A stretch of DNA of 64,000 bases from Sphingobacterium athyrii (GCF_003071065.1 NZ_QCXX01000001.1:740971-804970); one strand, 5' to 3'; positions 53,935 to 62,916 are shown, numbered from the stretch's first letter. Numbers and translations are program-made. The notes: generated by a model from the sequence alone, not told the origin.

Positions 53935-54783
53935 ATGACAACAGAAAACGTAGGATTTATAGGATTAGGAAATATGGGCCATCCCATGGCAAAAAACCTA
54001 GAAAAAGCAGGATTTTCCCTTTCCGTTTATAATAGAAATATCGCTAAGACAGCGGGCTTTGGAGCACAGTCAACTGTTTATAGCGAAATAACGGATTTAA
54101 TCAAGGACAATGACGTTGTTTTCACGATGCTGACAAATGACGACGCCGTCCAGGAAGTTTATGGAAAAATTCTTGGACTGCCTATCAGCGGAAAATTATT
54201 TGTGGACATGAGTACCATTGCACAGGATGTAAGTATTGATCTCGCCCGTAAGCTAAAAGAAAAAGGGGCCACTTTTCTGGATGCACCTGTGGCCGGAAGT
54301 ACCAAGCCTGCCGCAGAGGGTACACTGATCATTATGGTGGGTGGAGAACAAACAGACCTTGACCGCGCTAGACCTTACCTTGAAAAAATGGGGAAATCCA
54401 TTAAACATCTCGGTAAAAATGGAAAAGGTCTCGCCGCAAAGCTAGCCATAAATTATTTTCTATCTATTATTTACCAAGGTTTGGCTGAAACAATCTTATT
54501 TTCTGATCAATTGGGCATAGAACGTAGCGAAATGCTCGAAATTATTAATGATAGTGCCAGCGGTAGCGGAGCAACAAAAGTAAAGACACCGCTCCTCATC
54601 GAACAAAACTATACCGCTGCATTCGCGCTGGACCTGATGTTAAAAGATATCCGATTGGCCCAAAAGGCGGGCGCATCCTATCCATTGCTCGGAACTTTGC
54701 TCGATACCTACGAAACGGCACATGAAAAAGGTCTGGGACAATTGGATGTGATCGGAATTATTGAATCTATAAAACAATCCTGA
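53935..54783 (+). CDS. NAD(P)-dependent oxidoreductase, 3-hydroxyisobutyrate dehydrogenase family
   Basis: A 282-residue beta-hydroxyacid dehydrogenase. GFIGLGNMGHPMAKNLEKAG is the N-terminal signature with the GxGxxG loop; FLDAPVAGSTKPAAEG binds substrate and the catalytic Lys is in NGKGLAAKLAINY (about residue 170). The family includes 3-hydroxyisobutyrate, tartronate-semialdehyde and succinic-semialdehyde reductases (GLYR/GHBDH), and the substrate here cannot be chosen among them. It is a single gene. Confidence 0.9.
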   Translation: MTTENVGFIGLGNMGHPMAKNLEKAGFSLSVYNRNIAKTAGFGAQSTVYSEITDLIKDNDVVFTMLTNDDAVQEVYGKILGLPISGKLFVDMSTIAQDVSIDLARKLKEKGATFLDAPVAGSTKPAAEGTLIIMVGGEQTDLDRARPYLEKMGKSIKHLGKNGKGLAAKLAINYFLSIIYQGLAETILFSDQLGIERSEMLEIINDSASGSGATKVKTPLLIEQNYTAAFALDLMLKDIRLAQKAGASYPLLGTLLDTYETAHEKGLGQLDVIGIIESIKQS

Positions 54784-54952
54784 GTTTATAAGGGTTAATA
54801 AAACATATTAAGGTCCCGCCCTTACACAAGGCAGTTACCTTAAAGGACGATCATAAACAAATGGTTTAACCAAATCGAATAGCAGATGAATCCGCGGAAG
54901 TTAAAACTTCATTTAATCGCGAACAACATCTGTCGGATAAAAAACAGAACAG

Positions 54953-55696
54953 ATGAAAACAGCTTTGACATTATTTCTATTAACTATTGCCACGATGAGC
55001 ATGAAAGCACAGGAGTTAAAAAAGGTATCCTATAAAGACGGAACACAGCAACTGAATGGACTAATCACATCCAATACGGATAAAAAAGGTCCAGCGGTAC
55101 TTATTTTGCCCGCATGGAAAGGTATTGACAATGAAGCGACACAAGCAGCCTTGCAATTACAAAAAGAGGGCTACATCGCATTCATTGCCGACATCTATGG
55201 TGAAGGTAATATTCCAGCGGACAATACAGCGGCTTCAAAAATCGCAGGTCACTACAAAACTGACTACAAAGCCTATCAGCAACGAATCTCTGCTGCCCTC
55301 GACCAATTGAAAAAAGCCGGAGCTGATCCAAAGAAAATTGCAGTAATTGGTTATTGCTTCGGTGGAACGGGAGCTCTCGAAACAGCGCGCGCTGGTTTAC
55401 CCGTTTCAGCCGTGATCAGTATCCATGGTGGACTCTCCAAATCGCCCGACAGACCCAATACTGCGATCAATGTGAAAGTATTGGTTGAACACCCTGCAGC
55501 GGACAAAAGTGTATCAAAGGAAGATTATGATGGATTAGTCAAGGAACTGAACGAAGGAAAGGCTGACTGGCAAATAATTACCTATGCGAATTCCGGGCAC
55601 ACCTTTACCAACCCCGAATCACCGGAATATAACCCTGTTATGGCGAAACGTGCCTGGTCCCATACCTTATTGTTTTTAAAAGAAGTCTTAAACTAA
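54953..55696 (+). CDS. Secreted dienelactone hydrolase-family protein
   Basis: A 247-residue alpha/beta hydrolase with signal peptide MKTALTLFLLTIATMSMKAQ. The nucleophile elbow is GYCFGGTGAL with the Cys of the DLH family (about residue 127), and the catalytic His is in ANSGHTFTNPES. Export to the periplasm is unusual for the classical carboxymethylenebutenolidase, so another ester or lactone is the likely substrate. The next gene, a secreted protein, starts 30 nt downstream and may share its transcript. Confidence 0.88.
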   Translation: MKTALTLFLLTIATMSMKAQELKKVSYKDGTQQLNGLITSNTDKKGPAVLILPAWKGIDNEATQAALQLQKEGYIAFIADIYGEGNIPADNTAASKIAGHYKTDYKAYQQRISAALDQLKKAGADPKKIAVIGYCFGGTGALETARAGLPVSAVISIHGGLSKSPDRPNTAINVKVLVEHPAADKSVSKEDYDGLVKELNEGKADWQIITYANSGHTFTNPESPEYNPVMAKRAWSHTLLFLKEVLN

Positions 55697-55726
55697 AAAG
55701 TCAGCGTAAGCGTCCTCCTTATCCAA

Positions 55727-56992
55727 ATGAACGGTCATCCGAAATCCAGCGTACTGCGTTATGTGATTTTCCAGTTATCGGTATTGCTTTTCTGTGTGGG
55801 TGTAGCAAAGTCTCAGGTAAAAAAATCAATTGAAATCGGGGCTCCTAGCCAAGCCATTCTGTTTGTTACCAATGCTTCTGATAAATCAACGGATTTTATG
55901 ATGCGTCTCCATGATCAAAAGGCAAAAGAAATTATTCGACAGGTTCCTTATAGCACGACTAAGCTCCTAGTGACAAAAACAGATGCCCAGCAACTTACTT
56001 TTATCGTCAACAAAAGCAAATGGACATTGGATGTAGCTACCCTCAAACAAAGAAATGCCATGATTCTGTTTGATGGTCAGAGCCGACCAAAAGTGATCTA
56101 TGAAAGTCAAAGGTATCTCCAGGCCGCAAAGCCAATATTGACAAATAATAAGCAGTCAAGTACGCCTCAAAAAGCGCTTAAATACGATGGGAAACTATTC
56201 TTCGATTCCATAGCAGCTATCCCGTTTAAACCATCCAGACAATATGCTGAGGGCATCATTTCCCGATCCAGTCTTCCGATCTACTCCACTCAGAAAAAAG
56301 GCAAATATGACGGAACCTATATTTCGCAGACATTTACAGGGGAGAACCTCGAAAAACCCAGCGGTATGATCACAACTGTTTATCAGCAAGGCAAGGAACT
56401 CTCCGCAAACAATTTGTCTAATGGAATCAATTTTTACACCAAATATTTTTACAACAAATGGGGATTAATCGATTCGATACAACAGCTTCAAAACAGCAAA
56501 TGGTCCTCTAGTACAATTTATCAATACTTACCGCATGCTATTCTCATTACCAATCCTGAGCGGCGGTCCGCCTCCATCCATCATTTAAATGATCAATATC
56601 AAGTGGTCCGGGAGGAGTCCATCCACTTCGTTTACCAACGGATGCATTGGGTCGACTACCGTTACAATGAAAATGGGCAGCTTATTGAGGAAGTTTCAGG
56701 GCTAAATGACGCCATCGAAAACCGTAGACTGTATTATTATGATAACCTAAAAGCAGACAATTTCTCTTCGTGGCAGGTATTTGACGCCACAGGGAAGCTC
56801 ACTGCCGAATCCAAAATAGCTGTGCAAGGCAACGAAAGCACCTACCTGTTTTATCGTGATGGTACATTGGAATTGAAAATAGTCTCAAAAGAACAGGGCG
56901 ATTATCAATATGAGAGCACTGTATTTGATAAGCAGAATAAAATCACCTCTAAAACAATACAAACAAAGAAAAGTTCCTCCAATTCTCAATAA
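55727..56992 (+). CDS. Secreted hypothetical protein with YD-like segments
   Basis: A 421-residue protein with a signal peptide (cleavage near VAKSQ, about residue 28). The C-terminal half contains imperfect aromatic units (YRYNENGQLIEEV, YYDNLKADNFSSWQVFDATGKL, YLFYRDGTLELKI) that resemble YD/antigen-wing repeats used in bacterial surface proteins. No enzyme motif is seen. It is encoded between a dienelactone hydrolase and a VanW gene, all on the plus strand, separated by 30 and 44 nt. The function is unknown. Confidence 0.65.
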   Translation: MNGHPKSSVLRYVIFQLSVLLFCVGVAKSQVKKSIEIGAPSQAILFVTNASDKSTDFMMRLHDQKAKEIIRQVPYSTTKLLVTKTDAQQLTFIVNKSKWTLDVATLKQRNAMILFDGQSRPKVIYESQRYLQAAKPILTNNKQSSTPQKALKYDGKLFFDSIAAIPFKPSRQYAEGIISRSSLPIYSTQKKGKYDGTYISQTFTGENLEKPSGMITTVYQQGKELSANNLSNGINFYTKYFYNKWGLIDSIQQLQNSKWSSSTIYQYLPHAILITNPERRSASIHHLNDQYQVVREESIHFVYQRMHWVDYRYNENGQLIEEVSGLNDAIENRRLYYYDNLKADNFSSWQVFDATGKLTAESKIAVQGNESTYLFYRDGTLELKIVSKEQGDYQYESTVFDKQNKITSKTIQTKKSSSNSQ

Positions 56993-57036
56993 TTAAAACG
57001 CGCAAACTGAAATAGAAGGAAGCAATAAACCATCAT

Positions 57037-57888
57037 TTGTTATTAGTGAAAAAACGGAAATTAATAAGTCAACGTCACCCTTTGCTGTATCTTCTTGCTG
57101 TCTGGGCAAGAAGAACACAAAGAAAAGCCATTTGGTTACTGGACAATAAAAAGTATACAAAAACCAAATCTACAACAGTGTTGCAATACCGCATCAAAAA
57201 ACACCAGTCTGTTTTATTAAAGAAGCTGGGGGAAAACAATATGCAACTGCAGATCAACAAAGTGACGAATCTAAAGATTGCGGCAAAGCAAATCAATGGT
57301 ATACTGATCCGCCCGGGTGAAACGTTTTCGTTTTGTAAACTGATCGGCCAGCCCACACAAAAGAAAGGCTATCTTCCGGGGATGGAATTGTCTTTCGGTG
57401 AAGCACGGGCCGGTATTGGTGGTGGAATCTGCCAGATCTCCAATCTGATCCATTGGCTTGTTATCCATAGTCCGCTGACAGTCACAGAACGTTATCACCA
57501 TTCTTTTGACCCTTTTCCTGATGATGGGCGTGTGCTACCTTTCGGAAGCGGTGCAACGGTATTTTACAACTATCGGGACTATCAGTTTACCAACAATACA
57601 GCCTACACGTTTCAGATCAATCTCTGGTTTACCGAAAAATGTCTTGAAGGTGATCTGAGGATCGATCAGGAACTCGATTTTGCCTATCACGTCATTGAAA
57701 AAGAGCATCAATTCCTTAAAATCGGAGATCAATTCTACCGAAAAAATGAAATCTGGCGGGAAAAGTTCCTAAAATTTCAGGGTGGAAAGGTTGTTGATAC
57801 GGAACTCCTGACAAAAAATTTTGCCCGTGTCACTTATACCCCACTGGACTATTTGGAACTGCCAGCTGAAGACAATATAACGTCTTAA
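57037..57888 (+). CDS. VanW-family protein
   Basis: A protein of about 283 residues. NGILIRPGETFSFCKLIGQPTQKKGYLPG and the Gly-rich AGIGGGICQISNLIHWLV are the VanW signature, a domain found in glycopeptide-resistance clusters and widely elsewhere with unknown activity. The start is uncertain: no ATG fits, and TTG 57037 or GTG 57046 are the candidates. The N-terminus is basic and short of a signal peptide. No van genes are nearby, so a resistance role should not be assumed. The preceding secreted gene ends 44 nt upstream. Confidence 0.82.
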   Translation: MLLVKKRKLISQRHPLLYLLAVWARRTQRKAIWLLDNKKYTKTKSTTVLQYRIKKHQSVLLKKLGENNMQLQINKVTNLKIAAKQINGILIRPGETFSFCKLIGQPTQKKGYLPGMELSFGEARAGIGGGICQISNLIHWLVIHSPLTVTERYHHSFDPFPDDGRVLPFGSGATVFYNYRDYQFTNNTAYTFQINLWFTEKCLEGDLRIDQELDFAYHVIEKEHQFLKIGDQFYRKNEIWREKFLKFQGGKVVDTELLTKNFARVTYTPLDYLELPAEDNITS

Positions 57889-58109
57889 GTGCACCGAATT
57901 CATCGTTGAGAGCAATACTGTTCTTGGCAAATAGACTTGCCTGCCATTGCTCATTACTTACCTATCGCTTCCCTCGTATATGCCCAGTCTATTTTCCTCG
58001 CTCGAATGCGGCTGAAAATATACGCGCACTCCGGTCTATTGATTAATGTCTAGTTTTACTATTCCGGGACTGAATAAAACACTGGTTATAAAAAGTCCTT
58101 TTTTTTGTC

Positions 58110-58117
58110 TAAGTTTG
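58110..58117 (+). promoter_or_regulatory. -7 box TAAGTTTG of the thi operon
   Basis: A perfect TAnnTTTG box ending 5 nt before the riboswitch P1 stem, so transcription would begin at the aptamer. Confidence 0.55.
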
Positions 58118-58122
58118 ATATG

Positions 58123-58198
58123 GCTTTGGGGGTATTCTGTATAGAATTGAGATAGTCCCTTCGAACCTGATTCGGTTTATACCGGCGTAGGGAAAAGC
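58123..58198 (+). promoter_or_regulatory. TPP riboswitch (THI element)
   Basis: The conserved TPP aptamer sequences are present: GGGGGT, the TTGAGA-type segment, CCCTTCGAACCTGATTCGG and ACCGGCGTAGGGAA. GCTTT at 58123-58127 and AAAGC at 58194-58198 close P1. It binds thiamin pyrophosphate and is placed to control thiM-thiE-thiD-tenA. A perfect palindrome without a T-tract follows, so control may act on translation or through that hairpin. Confidence 0.93.
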
Positions 58199-58206
58199 AA
58201 CCGCTT

Positions 58207-58226
58207 AGGTATATTGCAATATACCT
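58207..58226 (+). repeat. Perfect 20-bp palindrome after the TPP riboswitch
   Basis: AGGTATATTG is followed at once by its reverse complement. In RNA it forms a 10-bp hairpin (8 bp around TGCA if sterics are considered) between the aptamer and thiM, 62 nt upstream of the ATG. A part in the expression platform is likely but the switch cannot be drawn with certainty. Confidence 0.7.
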
Positions 58227-58288
58227 GACAGCCCATCTGTCTCATTTCTTCCTGACAAAGCCACCTGCAAATATAGATAACAAAAGGA

Positions 58289-59092
58289 ATGGAAGATTTA
58301 ATTATCGATCTGTTAGCACAGGTCAGAAGACAAAAACCACTTGTACATAATATTACGAATTTGGTGGTGATGAATAGCACCGCCAATGCGCTCCTTGCTC
58401 TTGGAGCTTCCCCAGTCATGGTTCACAGTCCATCCGAAGTACGTGAGGTTGTTGATCTTGCACAGTCGTTGGTACTCAACATCGGCACATTGAGTGAACT
58501 TACCGCCGAGTCTATGCTTGTAGCAGCAGAACATGCCAATAACATTGGCCGCCCCTGGGTCTTGGATCCTGTTGGAGCGGGAATATCTGCTTTTCGCAAT
58601 GACTTATTGGCAAATCTACTCGAGTTAAAGCCAACTGTTATCCGGGGAAATGCATCGGAGATCATGAGCCTTTACAATTTCAACCAGGTCAATACCAAAG
58701 GCGTGGACAGCACCGCAGACAGCAAGGACGCGATCGGCTTTGGCAAAGCATTACAAGAACAATTGGGTTCTACCATCTGCATCTCCGGAAAGGTAGACTA
58801 TATCCTATCCGAACAGCATACCGCTGAGGTGCACAATGGGCACCCCTTGATGACCCAGGTTACCGGACTTGGCTGTAGCGCAACTGCACTCATTGGTGCA
58901 TTTTTAGCGATCACAGACCATCCCTTTGAAGCAGCGACCGCTGGTGTCTCCCTTTTGAGCTTAGCAGGTGAACTGGCAACAGCGCGATCTTCGGGTCCGG
59001 GTTCCTTACAGGTGAATCTCTATGATGAGCTCTATCTGCTGAATGAAGAGCGTATCCGGATGCATCTCAACTTGAAACTTTATGGCAATTAA
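58289..59092 (+). CDS. thiM: Hydroxyethylthiazole kinase
   Basis: A 267-residue ribokinase-like enzyme that phosphorylates hydroxyethylthiazole salvaged from broken-down thiamin. HNITNLVVMNSTANALLALG at the start, IRGNASEIMSL and TQVTGLGCSATALIGAF (with the active-site Cys) are diagnostic. It is the first gene after a TPP riboswitch. Its end overlaps the thiE start by 11 bp. No de novo thiazole genes are in the window, so the operon suits salvage. Confidence 0.96.
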   Translation: MEDLIIDLLAQVRRQKPLVHNITNLVVMNSTANALLALGASPVMVHSPSEVREVVDLAQSLVLNIGTLSELTAESMLVAAEHANNIGRPWVLDPVGAGISAFRNDLLANLLELKPTVIRGNASEIMSLYNFNQVNTKGVDSTADSKDAIGFGKALQEQLGSTICISGKVDYILSEQHTAEVHNGHPLMTQVTGLGCSATALIGAFLAITDHPFEAATAGVSLLSLAGELATARSSGPGSLQVNLYDELYLLNEERIRMHLNLKLYGN

Positions 59093-59714
59093 TCCCCTAT
59101 TTCCTTACCCCTTGTATCTGGTTATCTCTGAACAGGACTGCTACCCACAATCTTGGCTCCATGTTGCTGAAGAGGCCATACTCGGCGGTGTAGATATTAT
59201 TCAGTTACGCGAAAAGAACGAAACCGATACGGGATTTCTGGAAAAGGCAAAGAAGCTAAAGCAGATTACCGATCGCTACGGGATCCCGTTAATCATCAAT
59301 GATGCCGTGCATATTGCGATTGAAATCGAGGCATGGGGGGTGCATGTCGGACAAAACGACCGTCAACCTTTAGAAATAAGGGAAAAATACGGACAACGTC
59401 TTCAAATTGGCTGGTCGCTTGAAGATCGGGCACAACTTGACAGCAAACAGATGGCCGCTGTAGACCACCTTGGTGTCAGCCCAATTTTCCCAACAAAAAC
59501 AAAAACAGACACCATTACAACCTGGGGAATCAATGGACTGTGCGAGATACGGAATTTAACCGAAAAACCCCTGATCGCCATTGGCGGTATGAACCTGGAT
59601 ACCAGCGCAAGTGCCTGGCTGTCTGGTGCAGATTCCATTGCGGTCGTATCGGCAATTTGCCGAAGTAAAAACCCAAGAGAGCGTAGCGCTCAATTAAAGG
59701 AATTATTAACATGA
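59082..59714 (+). CDS. thiE: Thiamine-phosphate synthase
   Basis: A 210-residue TIM-barrel enzyme that couples HMP-PP with thiazole phosphate to thiamin phosphate. GGVDIIQLREKN, LIINDAVHIAIEIEAWGVHVGQ and GVSPIFPTKTKTDT are typical of ThiE. The start overlaps thiM by 11 bp and its stop overlaps the thiD start (ATGA), so translation is coupled. Confidence 0.95.
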   Translation: MAINPLFPYPLYLVISEQDCYPQSWLHVAEEAILGGVDIIQLREKNETDTGFLEKAKKLKQITDRYGIPLIINDAVHIAIEIEAWGVHVGQNDRQPLEIREKYGQRLQIGWSLEDRAQLDSKQMAAVDHLGVSPIFPTKTKTDTITTWGINGLCEIRNLTEKPLIAIGGMNLDTSASAWLSGADSIAVVSAICRSKNPRERSAQLKELLT

Positions 59715-60553
59715 AAATAGTGAAACAATACACAGTGCCCACAGTACTGAGCATAGCGGGGTTTGATGGTAGCGGCGGAGCTGGCATCCAAGCCGATACG
59801 AAAACCATATCAGCCCTGGGATGTTATGCAATGAACGTCTTAACGGCATTACCAATACAAAACACACAAGGGGTGCGGAATATTTACGAGATACCGACCC
59901 AAGCAGTGCGTGAGCAGCTGGATGCGATCTTCGATGATATTTATCCCGATGCAATCAAAATCGGGATGGTTCATAACATTGAGCTTGTCGAACTGATCAG
60001 CAGTTATTTGAAAGATTACCGTGGATCAATCGTATTTGATCCTGTGATGGTATCGACAAGTGGTCACAAATTGATCCATGATGATACAATACAAGCATGC
60101 GTGGACTTACTATTCCCGCAAACGACGATTATTACCCCCAATCTGGATGAGGTTAGCGTATTGGTAGGAAGAACGATAGACAATGTCCAAGAGATGGAAA
60201 AAGCTGGTGTTACACTGCTTGAAAAAGGCTGTCAATCCGTACTGATTAAAGGTGGACACCTCCAGACAAGCGAACTCACCTCCCTCCTCTTTCAGCAACA
60301 TGCATCACCATTGGTATTTAAATCACAAAAAATTGACAGCAAAAATACACATGGATCCGGCTGCTCTCTTTCTTCAGCAATAGCAAGCCAGTTGGCGCAG
60401 CAATCCCCTCTTGCTGAGGCTGTCGCTACTGCTTTAGATTATGTCCACGAGGCAATCAAAGGCAGCAAGAATCTCGTGATTGGCAAAGGAAATGGGCCAC
60501 TTAATCATTTCCACAACCCTTCTAAACTTATTATTCATGAAATGGAGCGATAA
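59711..60553 (+). CDS. thiD: Hydroxymethylpyrimidine/phosphomethylpyrimidine kinase
   Basis: A 280-residue ribokinase-like enzyme that phosphorylates HMP and HMP-P. SIAGFDGSGGAGIQADTKT at the start and KNTHGSGCSLSSAIASQL near the C-terminus, with the active-site Gly-Ser-Gly-Cys motif, are diagnostic. The gene follows thiE with an ATGA overlap and its last 17 bp overlap tenA, continuing the coupled operon. Confidence 0.95.
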   Translation: MKIVKQYTVPTVLSIAGFDGSGGAGIQADTKTISALGCYAMNVLTALPIQNTQGVRNIYEIPTQAVREQLDAIFDDIYPDAIKIGMVHNIELVELISSYLKDYRGSIVFDPVMVSTSGHKLIHDDTIQACVDLLFPQTTIITPNLDEVSVLVGRTIDNVQEMEKAGVTLLEKGCQSVLIKGGHLQTSELTSLLFQQHASPLVFKSQKIDSKNTHGSGCSLSSAIASQLAQQSPLAEAVATALDYVHEAIKGSKNLVIGKGNGPLNHFHNPSKLIIHEMER

Positions 60554-61190
60554 AGCCTGGGATGCTATAAGACCAATTTATGCTGATATCTTAGCAATGC
60601 CCTTTATTTCTGAACTGAGCAATGGCAGTCTACCGCTGGAAAAATTTCAATTCTATATGCGTCAGGATGCGTTCTATCTGGAAGAATTTGGACGTGTATT
60701 AGCTTTTATCGGTGCAAAGAGTACTGACAATCAACAAGCCCTGGATTATTTTGAATTTGGACGCAATGCGCTTATCGTCGAAAAAGCGCTCCATGAAAAC
60801 TATTTTAAAGAATTTGGTCTGGATCCGGAAGACGACAACAAAATAGAACCAGTTTGCCACCATTACGTGCATTTTTTAAAAAGTGTAGCTGCCTTTGAAC
60901 CTATTGAAGTCGCTATGGCTGCGACTTTACCCTGCTTTTGGATTTATAAAGAAGTTGGCGACCACATCGTTTCGATCGCCAGTGGCGACCAAAACCCCTA
61001 TTCCAAATGGATCGATACCTATAGTGGTGAGGACTTCGCCGAGGGTGTGAACAAAGCCAAAAACTACGTCGATCAAATTTCTGAACAAACGACTGCAACA
61101 AATCGGGAGAAAATGCGACAAGTATTTATAACAGCTTCCCGATTGGAATATCATTTCTGGCAGGCAGCTTACGAAAAGAGCATGTGGTAA
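60537..61190 (+). CDS. tenA: Aminopyrimidine aminohydrolase (thiaminase II)
   Basis: A 217-residue all-helical enzyme that deaminates aminopyrimidine products of thiamin breakdown to HMP. The start at ATG 60537 (MKWSDKAWDAI) overlaps thiD by 17 bp; the longer frame to 60480 lies wholly inside thiD. YMRQDAFYLEEFGRVLAF contains the conserved Asp and Tyr, and ATLPCFWIYKEVG includes the catalytic Cys (about residue 130). Together with ThiM and ThiD it completes a route that recycles both halves of degraded thiamin. Confidence 0.93.
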   Translation: MKWSDKAWDAIRPIYADILAMPFISELSNGSLPLEKFQFYMRQDAFYLEEFGRVLAFIGAKSTDNQQALDYFEFGRNALIVEKALHENYFKEFGLDPEDDNKIEPVCHHYVHFLKSVAAFEPIEVAMAATLPCFWIYKEVGDHIVSIASGDQNPYSKWIDTYSGEDFAEGVNKAKNYVDQISEQTTATNREKMRQVFITASRLEYHFWQAAYEKSMW

Positions 61191-61197
61191 CCACAAA

Positions 61198-61236
61198 AAC
61201 AACTGTTAAATTGTTCGATAGCGAACACCAGTTGTT
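61198..61236 (+). other. Nested inverted repeat after tenA
   Basis: AACAACTG (61198-61205) pairs with CAGTTGTT (61229-61236), and inside it GTTCG pairs with CGAAC. It lies 8 nt after tenA without a T-tract, so it may be an mRNA end stabiliser or weak terminator. Confidence 0.5.
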
Positions 61237-61415
61237 CAAAAATGGGCAATAGGAGAAAACGTCTAAAAGTAAAAATAGCTATTTATCAGCGATTTACTTG
61301 GTTTTTTAAATTCTGGCACCACTATTATATCTGTAAGGGAGGAAATGAGGCTGTTTTTCGAAATTAAAATAAAATTATAATAGCATAAAATTAAAAACTA
61401 ATAATAGACAAGAGC

Positions 61416-62159
61416 ATGAAAAGAATTTTAACTATCGCCTTTATTTCTTTTTTATACGTTGCCCAGGCCCAAGAACGTGAAACCCGTAAGATTTCCGCTC
61501 CGGATGGCATTTCGGCAGCGACATCACTACGTGTTGACTACGTTCACTCCAATCGCAATGAAGTTGTTGTTGAAGCGGACAATGCGGAGCATCTGTCGTT
61601 GATAGAGACAAATGTTAAAAATGGCATATTACATGTGCAATATAAACGGAATTCACAGATCAGAAATGCAAGAAACAACCGTGTAACGGTATATTCAAGT
61701 AAAATTCCGACAAGTTTTTCCGCTTCTTCCAGTGGATCAATCTACAGCAACGAAACCATCAAGGCAAACAAAATATCCGTCAATGTTTCTTCATCGGCCA
61801 GAATTACACTTAAAAAATTAATTGCCGATGATATTTCACTTTCGACAAGTTCCTCGAGTAGGTTAACGGCTGATGTAAGTGCAAAAAATCTAACGGTGAA
61901 TTCCACAAGTTCGTCAAGACAGGAAATTGCAGGAAGTGCGACGAATCTGGATTTAAATGCCAACTCCTCTACTTCAGTTGACATGGCCGCTTTTACAACT
62001 ACCAATGCAGAGGTCAATGCCAGCACATCCTCGGGTGTAACCCTAAGTGTTAAGGACAATCTACACGGTAAAGTTTCAACCTCGGCAAAGATCTCCTTAA
62101 AAAATCAGCCACGAAATGTCCAAGTTGACAAATCGACAAGTGGCCGAGTCGTTATGTAA
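61416..62159 (+). CDS. GIN-domain (DUF2807) secreted protein
   Basis: A 247-residue protein with signal peptide MKRILTIAFISFLYVAQAQ. The mature part (about 25-240) is a repetitive beta-helix: ISVNVSSSARITLKK, LTVNSTSSSRQEIAGSATNLDLNANSSTSVDM, AEVNASTSSGVTLSVKDN. These short Ser/Thr/Ala-rich rungs are characteristic of the head GIN domain (DUF2807). Such proteins are exported, and adhesion or auto-transport is suggested but not proven. The gene is 225 bp after tenA and stands alone, followed by a terminator. Confidence 0.85.
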   Translation: MKRILTIAFISFLYVAQAQERETRKISAPDGISAATSLRVDYVHSNRNEVVVEADNAEHLSLIETNVKNGILHVQYKRNSQIRNARNNRVTVYSSKIPTSFSASSSGSIYSNETIKANKISVNVSSSARITLKKLIADDISLSTSSSSRLTADVSAKNLTVNSTSSSRQEIAGSATNLDLNANSSTSVDMAAFTTTNAEVNASTSSGVTLSVKDNLHGKVSTSAKISLKNQPRNVQVDKSTSGRVVM

Positions 62160-62215
62160 TTTTAGTTTAGGTCTTTAAAAAAGACTGTTTATTTATGTTT
62201 AATGTTTAGTTAGCT

Positions 62216-62246
62216 AAAGGTGGCGCCTTCCCCAGTGCCACCTTTT
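62216..62246 (+). terminator. Terminator after the GIN-domain gene
   Basis: AAAGGTGGC (62216-62224) pairs with GCCACCTTT (62237-62245) and is followed by T's. Confidence 0.85.
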
Positions 62247-62385
62247 TTCCGCCCTTCCCTCATCAGCCAGAAACTGGGCCAGGCTGTTCCTCCAACAACC
62301 ATTTACTGGAGTCAATTCTCCGGATATCATCTGATATTTTTGTATCTTGTGCTAAGAAACACAAGCACACATAACACTCAATCCA

Positions 62386-62916
62386 ATGGATAATTTTTTA
62401 GCAAGTAGCCTCAAGCAATTTCATGAATTCAAATCTTTGGGAGACAAGACCTTCGCTCAATTGAGTGATGAGCACTTGTTCTGGCAATTCAACCCATCCA
62501 GCAACAGTATTGCCCTCATTGTGAAACACCTCCATGGGAATATGCTTTCGCGTTGGACAGACTTTCTACATTCGGACGGTGAAAAAGAGGGAAGAGACCG
62601 CGATATGGAATTCGAAAATACCGAGATGAGCAGAGCGCAACTGATCACGTTGTGGAACGAAGGTTGGGATTGTTTATTTCAAGCACTTGAATCTTTAAAT
62701 GAGCAAGACCTGACGAAAACAATCTTTATCCGCGGAGAAGGACATACCGTATTGGCGGCGATCCACCGCCAACTTGCCCACTACCCTTATCACGTCGGTC
62801 AGATCGTTTACATCGGAAAAATGTGCCAGGATGAGCAATGGTCCTCTTTATCCATTCCGAAAGGAAAATCTTCGGAATTTAATCAAGAAAAATTTGGTCA
62901 AAGCAAAAAAGTATAA
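62386..62916 (+). CDS. DinB-superfamily protein (DUF1572)
   Basis: A 176-residue four-helix-bundle protein. Three metal-binding His of the DinB/YfiT fold are suggested by IVKHLHGNML (about residue 48) and RQLAHYPYHVGQIVYIGKM (about 128-140), the typical HxxxHxGQ pattern of DUF1572. Members bind a divalent metal; the substrate is unknown, though some are thiol transferases. It is a single gene preceded by a 220-bp gap. Confidence 0.87.
   Translation: MDNFLASSLKQFHEFKSLGDKTFAQLSDEHLFWQFNPSSNSIALIVKHLHGNMLSRWTDFLHSDGEKEGRDRDMEFENTEMSRAQLITLWNEGWDCLFQALESLNEQDLTKTIFIRGEGHTVLAAIHRQLAHYPYHVGQIVYIGKMCQDEQWSSLSIPKGKSSEFNQEKFGQSKKV

Noticed and set aside
57037..57888. Glycopeptide resistance suggested by VanW
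   Set aside because: VanW occurs widely outside resistance clusters and no vanHAX or vanRS gene is near.
58207..58226. Considered as an intrinsic terminator for the riboswitch
   Set aside because: No T-tract follows; the palindrome is kept as a repeat with unknown role.
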